Shown here piece after piece: positions 33,107-44,260 of a stretch of 64,000 nucleotides of DNA. The position numbers were made by a program, and so were the translations under genes. The stretch comes from Pyropia yezoensis (taxonomy: Eukaryota; Rhodophyta; Bangiophyceae; Bangiales; Bangiaceae), in contig CM020618.1 of NCBI GenBank assembly GCA_009829735.1, positions 18,709,346-18,773,345 on the forward strand, given 5' to 3'. Below the pieces are notes generated by a model. It was not told the DNA's origin. It worked only from the letters and a program-made list of their open reading frames with translations, and ran no database searches. The stretch's first letter is position 1, and each line of letters begins with the position of its first letter.

Positions 33107-35729
33107 CGGGAGATTTAGAAGCCGTATCGGATAGGATGCAGATGCGCTCCGCCACTGTGTCGAGCGCCTCCCTCTGCGACTTGCAGAAGGGATCTTCGGC
33201 CTGGGCCTTCACCACTGCGTCCACCGACAGGGGCAAGTACTTCTTGTTCCCTGGCGCCTCGGGGCTCAACCCTTGCCCCGAGCGCGTGACCACCCTTACT
33301 ATGGGTATGTCATCATCTATTGGGTTAACGTCGAGCCCCTCGGTAGGTTCCCGAGACAGGCCATCAGCCAGGGCATGTTGCCGGCCGGGACGATACTCAG
33401 TATTAAAGTTGAAGGGTGCAAGTCGCACCCTCCACCTGTTGAGGCGAGTATTGGTACAATCCGTCTTAAAGATGAACTGCAACGCGCGGTGGTCACAGCG
33501 GATGAGGAACTTCTCACCCTCCAGGTAGTGACGATGTGACGTCACCGCCCACACCACTGCGAGTCCTTCCAACTCGGTGACTCCGTAGTTTCGCTCAGCC
33601 GAGTTCAGCCCCTTGCTGAAGTATCCTACCGGCAAGTACTCCTTGTCCGGCTGTTGCTGTAGCAGCACGCAATCAAGTTGGTCGTAGCTAGCATCCACGT
33701 CGTAGATGTAGTGGCCTCCCAACCTGGGAATAGCCAAGATGGGAGGTTTCAGCAGCAGATTCCGAAGAGTCAAAAAGGACTTCTGCTCCACCCGACTTAG
33801 GGGAGGTAGGTTCTTCGGCAGCGTCGAGCTAACTAGCTCGTGCAGGGGCTTCGCCACATTGGCGAACCTCTTGGTGAAACTTCGGTACACGCTACACATC
33901 CCGAGGAAGCTCCTCATCTGGGTTTGTGTCCGGGGGTACTGGGCTTTACGAATAGCCTTCAAGTTCTTCCCATTAACACTAAGGCGCCCCGGACGGACAA
34001 CATGTCCCAAGTATTTCACCTCTTGAGTGAAGAGGTGGCACTTTCTCGCCTTCCGTGACACACCGGCGTCAGCAAGTAGCTTGAACACCTGACCAAGATG
34101 GTTGATATGTTCGTCCGGACTTTGGGAGAACACAATGATATCGTCTAGGTACACCAGACAGATCTGCCATCGTACTCCGGCCAGATTCATTTCCATAGCG
34201 CGCTGGAAAGTTGCGGGCGCGTTGCATAGCCCAAACGGTAGTCGCTTGCACTGGTAGGTACGACAGTGACAGGTAAATGTAGTTTTATGCCTGTCCTCCG
34301 GGGCAATGGGAATTTGCCAGTACCCCGCGTTACAGTCTAGGGTGGAGAACACGTTTGCCTCCCCCAGTGAGTCCAGACAGTCGTCCATCCTAGGTAGGGT
34401 ATAACTGTCCTTCACCGTGCTCGCGTTAAGCTTACGGTAGTCTATACAGAACCGGGGTGTCCCATCAGGTTTGGGGACAATCGCCACCGGGCTCGCCCAC
34501 TCGGCGTTACAGGCTTCTATTACGTCTAGGGCCTCCACACGAGCAACTTGCTCCTTAACGAGGGCCCTTGAACAGGGTCCTCCCCTATACGGTTGTTGAC
34601 GTATAGGGGCCACACCGGGTCTCAACTCGATCCGGTGTTCTGTAGCTTTCATGAGTCCCAATTGACCATCCCACAACTTGTGATATTGGTCCAAGAGGCG
34701 TTCAACTTGAACCCGCAACTTGGGCGGCACATTCTCCATATCCACATGGGGTCCAGGAAGGGTTGCCGACCTGGCGTTGTCCTTCTCCTTCACGGGCTTC
34801 TTGCCGTCGGTCACCCCCGGGTTGAGGGTGACCGCTATCACCGAACCCTCATACTCATCGATAAAGCCGAACTTGGCTCCCTACTTGAAGTACTTGGGTG
34901 AGGAGCTCAGGTTCATCACCTGAACCTTCCACGGGACTCCGGCTTTGGACTCCATCGTGCCAAGGGCAACATGCAATTGGTGCTCACGAGCAAGACGGGG
35001 GTGAGGGTGCACTAACCTGTTCCCCGTACAATCAGTTACAGCATCAACGTGTGCCACCGAGTTGGGAGGCAACGTGACCTTACGAGCTAGACGCAGAGTA
35101 GCAGTAAACCGTTCTCTCACAGAGCAAACAGGCTTCGACTGTGAAACTGTCACAGGAGCCACAAACTTCCCCTCACCAAGGATGGGGATAGCTTCCCCAT
35201 TCTTCAGCTTAACCCAGTACTCAGGTCCACAAATCAAAGGCACTTGCGTTACGACATAGGGGGTGCCCAGAAGCAGGGGCACCGACATATTCTCTACTAC
35301 ACCATAGGTCTCGTCGACCTCATGCGACCCTAGCCTAGTTGGCAGGGTCACGGCACCGACAATGGGAAGTATCCCACTATTTATGTCGATCATATAGGTG
35401 GCCCTGGACCTCCAACGTTGGAGTTCCACTTTCTTGGGTAATAGCGACTTGCGTATCAAGGAAGCGCCTGAACCTGTATCATGTGTGATACGCGCACAAC
35501 ACGCACGGCCTGGGGCTAGTTGCACCCGACCTGCCACCTGAAAGTTCTCCCCTGTCATCACAGCGATAACCCGACGTGGGTTAACGTTCTTGGGGAGTCC
35601 TACCCGAGGTGGGCGGACTCCTCTGGGTCGCGACAGTAAGCGATAGGGTTGCTTCGTCCTCTTGGCCCACTTGGCCGAGGGTGCCGTTGTGAGCTTCGGA
35701 CGACCAGCTCCAACGGTTACTCGTTTCCC
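33107..35729 (-). pseudogene. C3 pol: protease, reverse transcriptase, RNase H
   Basis: Entered by -1 frameshifting at 35723-35729; the -1 frame is open across the junction. Protease core DTGSGASLIRKSLLP is at about 35450. An in-frame TAG near 34880 follows YFK, with the frame otherwise unchanged. Reverse transcriptase: FCIDYRKLN, LPFGLCNAPATFQ, active site YLDDIIVFSQ (complete). RNase H: DVDASYDQ, TELEGLAVVWA, RCDHRALQF, HALADGLSR. The frame stops matching after ILSDTASK and runs into unrelated sequence. This copy keeps a better active site than C4 but lacks integrase. Confidence 0.92.
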
Positions 35730-37657
35730 GCCGACTTGGCGTCGGAGTCCGAGGGTGAAAGGGAGGACGACGAGTCCGAGGACGACGTGTCCGCCTCTTC
35801 CGCAGAGGGTGTGGCCACCGCCACCACAGGCCGCGCTCCACCCTCGCGGCGGGAGCGTACTTCGCTCGTTGCCGACTTCTTACCCGCACTCTTGACAAGT
35901 TGTTGAATGCGTTTGCTAGCATTGAGCAGTCATATGCCCAGTGTCCATCAGCGTTGCAGTTCTAACACCGAATATAAGCTCCTAGAGGAGTCTTCCCAAC
36001 TGTCGCAGTGGATGAGGTACCCTGGGAAGTTCCTACGGCCGCCACCACCTTATCCTTGCGGATTCGGCGTGCCTATCGTAGCTCTCTGGCCTTACGAGCC
36101 TCCTCCTTCTCCTTGGCCGACTCGGCCTGCCGTTCTTGGCGTTGCTCATCCCGCAACTTGCGGTAAGCCTCACCTCGGCGGTAGACGAGCCTAGTGAACT
36201 CGGCTAGCGTCGCCCGAGACGTATTCTGCTCCCGGGTATCCATACGGACTGACCAGTGGACACCCTGCACGAAACGACTCTTCTTCACAGCTTGTGCATG
36301 AAGAAAGCCACAGATACTGTTGAGCTTACGGACTCGTTCCGCAAAGGACAACTTGTCCTCATTCTCTTCCTGGTGAGCCTGCGTAAACTCCTCGACTTCA
36401 GGCCAATGTGGCTTCATCAACCATAGCCCTCAACAACCAGTTGATCAGCTCCAAGTAGGACGTCACCTCACCAGCTCCTCCACTTGAGGGACTGTGCATG
36501 ACGAACATGACCTCCGTCCGTAGGTCGCCCTTTGTGAACTCCTGTAGCATGTAGAAATCCATGCTTTCACTTATGGCATTGTCGTCACAGGCTTTTGTAA
36601 AACGACGTAAGAACTCAAAGACACGGAGGGGGGGAGTTCCATCCCACTCCACTTTGTCCACAAAAGAGTGAGTTACGTTCTTCTTGGCACGGCCTATAGC
36701 TCGGACCTGAGCAGGACCATACGCCTCCGACTTGTTGTGGGTGTAGGTCTCACAGTCAAAGATCCTCTGGTAGCTCGGGATGGCCGCGTGGATCTTGGGC
36801 GGCACGTCACGTTGAGGGAAGAGCCGCTGAGGCAGAGAAATATACTGACCCGATGTCTCTGCCATCTGTACCGGCGGGCTGAGTGTATCCACCGGCATTT
36901 CTGCAGGGAATTCCCCTGTAAAAGGCGTTCGGCCTGCTGACGTCACCGTGGCTCCCAAGTTGGGAGTCACAGGGGTCGATCCCTGCTCGGGAAGCCCCGA
37001 TGCAGGCGTAGGGGGAAGTGTTCCCTGCGTCTGCGGGCTCGAAAGCCCCCCTCCGGTCTGGACATTGACACCATATGGCAAACTCGCCACAATCTGATTG
37101 AGGATGGTATTCGTCATCGTGACCACCAGTTCCGGAAAAGTCTGCCGTAACACATTGGTAGCCTCCCGATGGACAGCTTCCGCCAGGAGTGGGTTCTCGA
37201 CTCCAGTTGAGTCTCGGTCAGCCTCCGGGAGTCCACCTGAGAAGTAACCACGGTCCCCAGGGGTCTCAACCGCGGGCAAGGGCGCGAGTCCATCACCGAC
37301 CAACAAAGGTCCGCCGTCCTCCGCAAGCCTAGTTGGCGATGGCTCCATGCCAACGTTGACTCCAACCCGAGTGGATCCCGCGGTGACAGTCCTCGCACCT
37401 TGGGACGTTCCCGTTGAGTGAACCACACGGAGGCCGGACTTTGGCCCACCATCATCGGGGGTGTCACCCGAATGAGCTCCCGACTGAGTCGGGGTGGCCA
37501 CCTGCCCGCCCGTACTCCCAGTCCTGCTGGCTTGAGGGACCTCTAGTCCCTCTGCGACCCCAGGTACACCTACCTGTGTCTCTCCAGTATGTCGAGGCAC
37601 TGGAGTACGTGCGTTACCCGTGCACTCCCCGGACGACGGGGGGTCCGATCCAGCCAT
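35717..37657 (-). pseudogene. C3 gag
   Basis: Start ATG 37657 (Met-Ala-Gly-Ser-Asp), matching C4. The N-terminal half is Gly/Thr/Pro-rich. The capsid region has SFVDKVEWDGTPPLRVFEFLRRF (in two parts) and SGGAGEVTSYLELINWLLRAM. A frame change near 36400 is followed by the helical segment EEFTQAHQEENEDKLSFAER. The zinc knuckle region (about 35900-36000) is decayed. Ends Gly-Asn-Glu-TAA at 35717-35719. Confidence 0.88.
35723..35729 (-). promoter_or_regulatory. C3 -1 frameshift heptamer GGGAAAC
   Basis: G GGA AAC in gag phase before GAG TAA. The -1 frame runs open through to the protease, the clearest case in the window. Confidence 0.8.
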
Positions 37658-37756
37658 GTTGGCTAACGATCTGTACGACACATTCCAAGACCACCGTTCC
37701 TCGGAGACAGAGGGCCCCCTACACCCGGGTGCACCCTGAGATAAAGTTAACCTCTG

Positions 37757-37776
37757 TCCCCTGCTGCTCTACCAAA
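37757..37776 (-). promoter_or_regulatory. C3 primer binding site
   Basis: TTTGGTAGAGCAGCAGGGGA on the minus strand directly after the LTR end; one base differs from C4. Confidence 0.75.
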
Positions 37777-38022
37777 TGTGGCAAAAACCGCTCGTGCACA
37801 GCACCCAAGTTGGGGCGGTGCACAAGGGCTGCCTCCCGTGTCGGGGGAACCGGAAGAAACTGTTGGCCCACACACGATCTTCTTGTTTCGTCGTGGGGGG
37901 ATTGCCCCACAACACAGACAGCGTGTGTGCGACTTGCACTTCTTCCGGTTCGCCCGACACGGTAGGCAGCCCTTGTGCACAGCCGCAACTTGGGTGCCGG
38001 TGCAGGAGCGGTTTTCGCCGCA
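37777..38022. repeat. Inverted pair of family C LTR pieces
   Basis: The first 82 bases (37777-37858) are the end of the C3 5' LTR. They are followed by an almost complete family C LTR in the opposite orientation (37859-38022), so 37777-37858 and about 37941-38022 form long inverted arms around an 82-base spacer. Confidence 0.85.
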
Positions 38023-38044
38023 GCGACGACGACAAAAAAAGCGC

Positions 38045-38216
38045 CCAAATACCAGCAGCATTACCCTGCTCTAGTATATCGGAAGTCCTAGTCGAATTTC
38101 CGTCCAGTAGTCAAAAGTCTCACCATCGTGTGTCGGGTGAATTTCGACTTCCGTTCGAGTCTACTTGACCCGAATCTCCAAAGCATTGGTACCGAATTCC
38201 GGCCCAATTTCCCACA
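38045..38216 (-). repeat. B2 3' LTR, truncated (172 bp)
   Basis: First 172 bases of the LTR in element sense (TGTGGGAAATTGGG start at 38216). The rest is replaced by family C LTR sequence. Confidence 0.9.
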
Positions 38217-38229
38217 TTTCCCCATTCTC
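38217..38229 (-). promoter_or_regulatory. B2 polypurine tract
   Basis: GAGAATGGGGAAA in element sense, same as B1. Confidence 0.85.
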
Positions 38230-39440
38230 AAAAGCCCAGCCGTCCCGGTGGACGTCCAATCAGCTGCGAGTCGCAGTGACCGGGAGAGGAGGGTGCAATC
38301 CTCGAGTCGAGGTGCAAAATACGGTGCATCGCTGGCGTCTAGCGTGCACCAGGGTTACGTCGGAGTTGCACTCGCGTCCGGCGGGGCCCTTCGGGGGAGG
38401 CAGTCCCTCTCCGTGGGGTGCGCTCTCTACCCTGACGCTGGGTAGAGGAGCCCTCTCCACGCGATACAGGTGTGGGGGAGAGTCGTCCCCCACCTGGTTA
38501 GGGTGCTCCACAGGTGGACTCCCGTGTGGATGCGCCCACTCCTGGGTGTTGGCGTTCCTCCACCACATACCCCCGCTCCTCAACTGGAGGAGTAGGGTGT
38601 CGACGTTCTCACTCGGAGCGTCGACCTGCACCTGCCCCTTCAGTTGGGGTACGGTTACTCTCGGGGGGTTCGGGTAGTGTCCCCCCTTAGAGCTCGATCC
38701 ACCCCCAGCTGGCTCTCTGCGGGGTGTTTCTCACTCTTTCCCCCCCCCTTTTAGTCAGGGTTGAGTGGTGTGCGCACCCCGAGTTGGGGGTGTTGCACTC
38801 GGTCGCCGGCGGTGGTACTCGACCGCCGGCGTGGGGTCTTCTCTCTCCCTTGTGTGTGCGGGCAGGTGTGTGTCTTCCCGCCGCTGCTCCATCGCGTCGG
38901 CGGGTCAGTCCCTTCCCGCCGTGCGGTTGGTGTCGTCGGTTGGGGTGGTGTCTTCCCCCTTCCGCCCCTGTGTCGGGCGTCTTCGTTGTCGGTGGCGGTG
39001 TGGGTTGTGTCCCCCCCCTGTCGTCTCCGTCGGCGGGGTTGTGTCGTCCCCGCCCTGCCCTTGTGTCGGGCGTCGTCTTCGTTGGCGGTGGGGGCGTGGG
39101 TCGTGTCCCCCCCCTGTGTCTTTCTTCGTCGGGGGTTGTGGGTCGTGTTCCCCCTCTTTCCTCTTCGTCGGCGGGGTTGTGTCTTCCCCGTCCTACCCTT
39201 GCGTCGGGTGTCTTCGCTGTCGGTGGGGGGTGTGGGTCTTGTCCCCCCCCCCGTCAAAGCCAAGGTCAACCTGGTGGTGGTCAAGGAGGGAGAGCGGGTC
39301 GTGCTTCTGAGGAGGAGCCTTGTCTCTAGGCCTCACCCCTCGAGGTCGAGTCAGGACCTTCACACTCCCATTGGTCGGTGAGCGTGAAGCAAACCGCTTC
39401 ATTACCGCTGGAGCCTTTGGGTCAGTCTTAGTCCCAGCGG
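38230..39440. repeat. B2 non-coding 3' region with G-rich minisatellite
   Basis: 38230-38930 matches B1 3761-4372. About 38930-39260 holds the minisatellite inverted (runs of C on the plus strand, about six units). 39265-39440 is the joint between the aORF leader and the first codons of the -1 frame after gag. The long plus-strand frames here are translated repeats and share no conserved protein with B1. Confidence 0.75.
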
Positions 39441-41219
39441 CTAGGCGTTTCCCTCATCCGACTCGGATGATGGATTGCCCTCACCACTTGAACTAGGGGA
39501 GGCGGCTTCCCCCTTCTCCAGCGTGGACTCACCCTCTGACTTAGGTTGAGTCATGGCCGTCACCCGTGTGGTGCGCGGCCGGGTATCCGAATCAGTCCTC
39601 GAAATACCGTGCTTCCCGGTACGAGCCAACAGGGCTCTCAGTCGAACATCCAGAGTGGGGCATTGGGCTGCCCAGTGTCCCGACTTGGAACACTGCCAAC
39701 ACGGCCGATCACTCATTGACGCCGATGGCCCCGCTTTTCCCTGTGACTTATCAGGGATAGCGGTCACCATACCTTCCGTTTCTCGAGTTGAGGACGAAGG
39801 TACTGTAGGGTACGTCCGCGTGTAAGAAGGCACCCTTGCAGGTCTGCGGAAGCGACTTTCTTCCACTCCCTTAGCTTCTTTCTCTCGTTCCTTTCGCTGC
39901 TCAGACACGAGCCAGCGGTACTCATCACCCTTAGTCTGGGCGATGCGTGCCTACTCCGCCACAATCATGGTCGGAGTATTACGCTCTCGCACAGTCGCTC
40001 GAGCGGCTCGGTGGACTCCCTCCACAAAGCGTCCCATAATGACTCCTTGGGGATACAGAAATCCACAGAGGACGTTCAGCTGACGGAGTCGTTCAGCGAA
40101 TTCCCGTTTCTCTTCACCCTTACTCTGGGTGGCGCGGTTGAATTCTTCAACCTGCATAGCCAAGGAAGCCTCGTCTGCGTGAAGACGAAGGATTCAATTA
40201 ACCAACTCCAGGTAGGAGGTCACCTCACCCGGATTCCCACCATGCCGACTTGGCATGACGTTCATCACCTCGGAGCGGAGTGGCTCCTTGGTGAAGTCCT
40301 GAAGCATGAAAAACGCTTCAGCTTCAGAGACATCATTGTCATCGCAGGCTTTTGCGAACTTCCGCAAAAACTGGAAGACCTTCAGGGGTGGTGTCCCGTC
40401 CCACTCTGAACGGACCCCGAAGGATTGCGCAACGTGCTTGTTGCGCCGACCCAGGGTACTGGCCTGACTATTCGAGTAGGTCAACGACTTGTTGACCAAC
40501 CCATATGTCTCACGGTCGAAGACGTCCTTGAAAAATGGATTATTCACCACTATCTTTCCTGGGACAACTCTAGTCCCATGACGGTCCGTTTGAGACACAC
40601 GAACCCGTCGGGTAAGATCTTCTTAACCCGACTTACCACTTGCGGAGGACTCAGACTCCGAGTCCACCCCACGACGGAGAGTACGTTGAATCTCCCGTCG
40701 CTTCTCCCGCCTCGAGGCCTGCTCAGGCGGAGGGGTATTCCCCTTCAACGCCTTCCCCACCTCCTCTCGCACGACTTGTGCGATGGCGGTCATCACCGAA
40801 TCATCCATGACACCGGATGATCCAGGTGGAGCTTGACTCGAGCTCCCACCTGATCCTTCCGGCACCAGTCGTGGCGCGGACCCACCAACCCAGGGTACGG
40901 AACTTCCCGTCCCGTCACCTCTGCCAGTCGGCGGTCCCATGCCGAAGTGAGTGTCGTCATTCCCCGAAGAGGTTGCCGGAGCCTGACGCTGGCTCGGCGC
41001 TCCCACCGGAGAAGGGCGAACTCCGCCCGTCTCTTCCGGGGACGGCCTGGGAAGGAACCTGGCCGACCGCCGTCGGGGTCCAACCTCTGGACCCACCACA
41101 TCCTCACTGCCCGGCCTGGGTGGTACTCCGCCCGTCGGGAGAGGACTACGCTCCCCCTCCCCAGGTACACTCGGCGCAATGGGGGGGTGCTCCTCGCCAA
41201 CCATCTCCACAAGAGTCAT
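39441..41219 (-). pseudogene. B2 gag
   Basis: One continuous frame with three in-frame stops: TAA near 40623, TGA near 40194, TAG near 39951; no indel is needed. The N-terminal 200 residues are Pro/Gly/Arg-rich. The capsid region has QSFGVRSEWDGTPPLKVFQF and NPGEVTSYLELVN, clearly related to family C gag. Zinc knuckle CWQCSKSGHWAAQC. Ends Gly-Asn-Ala-TAG. Confidence 0.9.
39447..39453 (-). promoter_or_regulatory. B2 -1 frameshift heptamer GGGAAAC
   Basis: G GGA AAC in gag phase followed by GCC TAG. The -1 frame continues open for over 60 codons with a segment (RPRGVRP) also found in the same place in C3, then meets the deletion joint. Confidence 0.7.
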
Positions 41220-41501
41220 GTGGAGTCAACCAAAACGACCAAACGGTGTCCAGAGTCGGGGATCGTCAGCTAGGGAGTTCCTAAAGCACGTTCCACCCCT
41301 CCACCTACCTCAAGGAAGGCGGTGAGGTTTCCCGAAACTCCGGGTCTCCCACCAAGACTCACGGTGGCCAACCTCGTCACCCAGCGAACGCTAGGAACGT
41401 AGGCGAGTCGATCGTGTCACCGGAAGTCTCGGTGCCGAAAGGGGAGAGGGGCCATTTTGGTCCCGTCTCCGATCAAGGGAGGTACCAAAGTCGATATCCT
41501 C

Positions 41502-41521
41502 TCCCCCGCTGATCCACCAAC
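41502..41521 (-). promoter_or_regulatory. B2 primer binding site
   Basis: GTTGGTGGATCAGCGGGGGA on the minus strand, directly after the LTR end; related to the A and C sites. Confidence 0.75.
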
Positions 41522-42060
41522 TGTAGCAGTACTCCCAACCACCAACCCTGAGTCAGGGAAGGAAGAGGAGTATTGCCGATATCCCAACTTGGGACACCGG
41601 AAGCAAGCACCTCCACACAGCCGAACACTCGACTTGCGTGTGGTGAGCGGGTCCACTCACCAAGGCACGAACAAGATGTGCTGGAGCCAGACGGTGTTTA
41701 CTTGCTTGGCCAGCCAAGGAGGGCTCTCCCCGCCTTGCTGTCCCTCCTTATCAACCCTTCTCACACGCTCACGCAACCCCTCAAAACACTCAGAAAGTGA
41801 ACCCTCAAACAAACCAATCAAATCACTCCACATGCAAAGCACTCAAAGCGTAGAAATCCGTCTGGCTCCCGTGCGAAAATCCCAAGAAACAAATACCAGC
41901 AACATTACCCTGCCCTAGTATGTCGGAAGTCTTAGTCGAATCTCCGTCCAGAAGTCAAAAGTCTCACCATCGTGGGTCGGGTGAATTTCGACTTCCGGTC
42001 GAGTCTACTTGACCCGAATCTCCAAAGTATTGGTACCGAATTCCGGCCCAATCTCCCACA
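41522..42060 (-). repeat. B2 5' LTR (539 bp)
   Basis: TG...CA termini, full-length match to 4386-4927. The right flank is unique sequence. Confidence 0.92.
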
Positions 42061-42347
42061 CCCTGCGGTGGCGCGCCGAGGCGATGGCACGAGCCCACAG
42101 ATGCGGCGCGCCGAGGAAGAGGCGCGCAACCGCGGCGGCGGCGCGGGAGAGACGACGGCGGCCGCCCAGGAGGGCGGCGCCCTCACAGCGGCGACCCCCT
42201 TCTAAAGGAGGGGGACGACTGCCGCGACGACCCAAAAGTGCCCTGCCGGGAACGGCGGGCAGGCACAAGCAAGCCGGAGGCTCCACCGTATAGTGGCGCC
42301 GAGGACGCTCTCTCTCCCTCAGGACCGCGCGGTTGCTCCTTCGTATG
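42061..42347. other. Unique GC-rich sequence
   Basis: A plus-strand frame here is Arg/Ala-rich (low complexity) and a minus-strand frame is similar. No family is recognised and no gene is called. Bounded by the B2 LTR and a solo C LTR. Confidence 0.5.
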
Positions 42348-42541
42348 TGTGGCAAAAACCACCTATACACACAGCACCCAAGTTGGGGTGGTGTACAAGG
42401 GCTGCCTCCCGTGTCGGGGGAACCGGAAGAAGTGCAAGTCGCACACACGCTGACCCTGTTGTGGGGCAAACCCCCCACGACAAAACAAGAAGATGGTGCG
42501 TGGGCCAACAGTTTCTTGGTCGGGACGGGGAAGCAAGGCCA
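42348..42541 (-). repeat. Solo LTR of family C (194 bp)
   Basis: Full-length match to 59948-60141 in the opposite orientation, with TG...CA ends. No internal element sequence adjoins, and the flanks (GTATG, AGCCT) do not form a duplication, so the locus has been rearranged. Confidence 0.85.
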
Positions 42542-42542
42542 A

Positions 42543-43180
42543 GCCTCGCTGTCCCTCCCCTTATCCCCCCAGGGTCCACTCAGAATCTCGCCACTCAGAA
42601 TCTCCCACCCCAGCACCTGCCCACTGGGCCACACGAAAATTCAAGACGATAAAATGCAGAAAACCCTCAAATCCATGTTGGATTTACTACTAAGCTAACT
42701 ATCCCAAACTTAGGGAATATGGACCCAAATGCAGGGGGAGGAACGGATCAGGCTAGTGGCCTGCCGCCCCTTGCATGGCACGTGTTGCCCCCCCTACCTG
42801 GGGGTCAATACTGCCACACTCCCCTCTCCTCAGTTCCGACCGACCCGGTCGGCCCTGTGAGGCCTCGCTGTCCCTCCCCTTATCCCCCCAGGGTCCCCTC
42901 AGAATCTCGCCACTCAGAATCTCCCACCCCAGCACCTGCCCACTGGGCCACACGAAAATTCAAGACGATAAAATGCAGAAAACCCTCAAATCCAGGTTGG
43001 ATTTACTATCAAGCAAAATATCCCTGACTTAAGGAGATTCGGGACCGCATGCAAAGGGAGAAACGGGTCAGACTAGTTGCCTGCCGTCTCTTGTATGGCA
43101 CGGGCTGCCCCCGGCGTGGGGCCAGTTCTGCCACAGTATGAGGGTGCGGTGAGGGGAAACGCCCGGGAGAACCCAGGTGA
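42543..43180 (+). repeat. Tandem duplication of a 319-bp unit
   Basis: GCCTCGCTGTCCCTCCCC starts at 42543 and again at 42862. Both units continue through CAGAATCTCGCC, AAAATGCAGAAAACCC and a GCATGGCACG / GTATGGCACG segment. The first about 160 bases are nearly identical, the rest more diverged. The last part of unit 2 is less clear. Function unknown. Confidence 0.85.
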
Positions 43181-44213
43181 CACCCGGTCTATACGGGCAC
43201 GACGCCCCCGTATGGGGGCACGTGGGTACGCCGCCCCGGGTGAAGGGCGGCAGACGGGGGCGCTTGTGTGCACCTCCCTAGCACCCCGTCTAGAGGCGCC
43301 CCGCAGAAGGGGGTTGTCCAGGGCGGGGAGGCGGTGCGATGGCCGTCCCAAGACGGCACCCCCTTTGAGGGGTGCGTCACACGACCCCTTCTCGTCAGTG
43401 TCGGCGGAAGCCACGCGGGACGCGTGGCCTGAAGGCGTGGGGAGTGTGGGGGTTTAACGCACCCCTCGGACTAGGGGCATCCCCCTTCAGGGGGAAGCGG
43501 ATCGTGGCGACCCCTGCCCCTAACCAATCGGGGGCAGGCGGGGGTCGTTACTCCCTCGGGAGGGGCACGCCACGTCATCCTCGCTGGATCGCCCCATGAA
43601 TGAGGAAAAGAATACAATAATATCGGGCAGAGCGATTACGCCCGCCCGATTGGGAATTGGCCTCATTGCCAGATAAGCGAAGTTATCTAGGGCAGGCTAC
43701 TTCCGCCCCAATCTGGCCGAGATTCAGTGAGATATTTCCACTGAGCGCATTTTGCGTGGAGAAATGTGCTGGAGGGTTCTGAATGTTTTGATTGGGTGTT
43801 CAGTGTAGGGATTGTTGGCCCGCACCCTGGGGTCCCACAGCGGGTGCTGAACAGGCGGGCCAAAGCGGGATATCTGCGCGTGGGGCTGAGCCCGTCGCTT
43901 CCCCCTCACAAAAAAACAACCTTGCGTTACTCTCGTGTTCCCCGTCCCGGACGCTTCCACCTTCGGTCAACAGGCAACGTGCTCACGCACTGCTGGTTTC
44001 CAACTCCCAGGGAGCACTGCCCAAAATAGTGACCCTTGCCGTGGGTACCAATTTTTCGATGGCCGCACGCCCCAAACGCAGGTGTCTTCTGACCAGTCAC
44101 AGAAGCACCAGCGGCAGCGTCCGGATGGCCGATAATGGGCTCCGGGGAGAGAGCGAGGGAGATGGGAAGACGGTCTGCTGCATTTTTCGAACAGGTGCAG
44201 AACATTAAAAAAT

Positions 44214-44260
<47 letters not shown>

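Larger units (their letters stand above)
33107..37858 (-). mobile_element. Ty3/gypsy element C3 (minus sense), 3'-truncated
   Basis: Partial 5' LTR, primer site, gag and pol up to just after RNase H; integrase and 3' LTR are missing. The left edge is placed where similarity to pol composition ends, near 33107. Confidence 0.88.
38045..42060 (-). mobile_element. Ty3/gypsy element B2 (minus sense), pol deleted
   Basis: 5' LTR 41522-42060, primer site, gag, then a direct jump (near 39310-39400) to the aORF leader with its G-rich minisatellite, then polypurine tract and a 3' LTR cut off at 38045. All of pol and the aORF coding part are absent. Non-autonomous if ever mobile in this form. Confidence 0.88.

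Noticed and set aside
37777-38022. CRISPR-like or DNA-transposon terminal inverted repeats
   Set aside because: The arms are family C LTR sequence in two orientations; there is no spacer series and no transposase.
38761-39381. Long plus-strand frames in B2
   Set aside because: Translations of the inverted minisatellite in several frames at once, with no shared protein.
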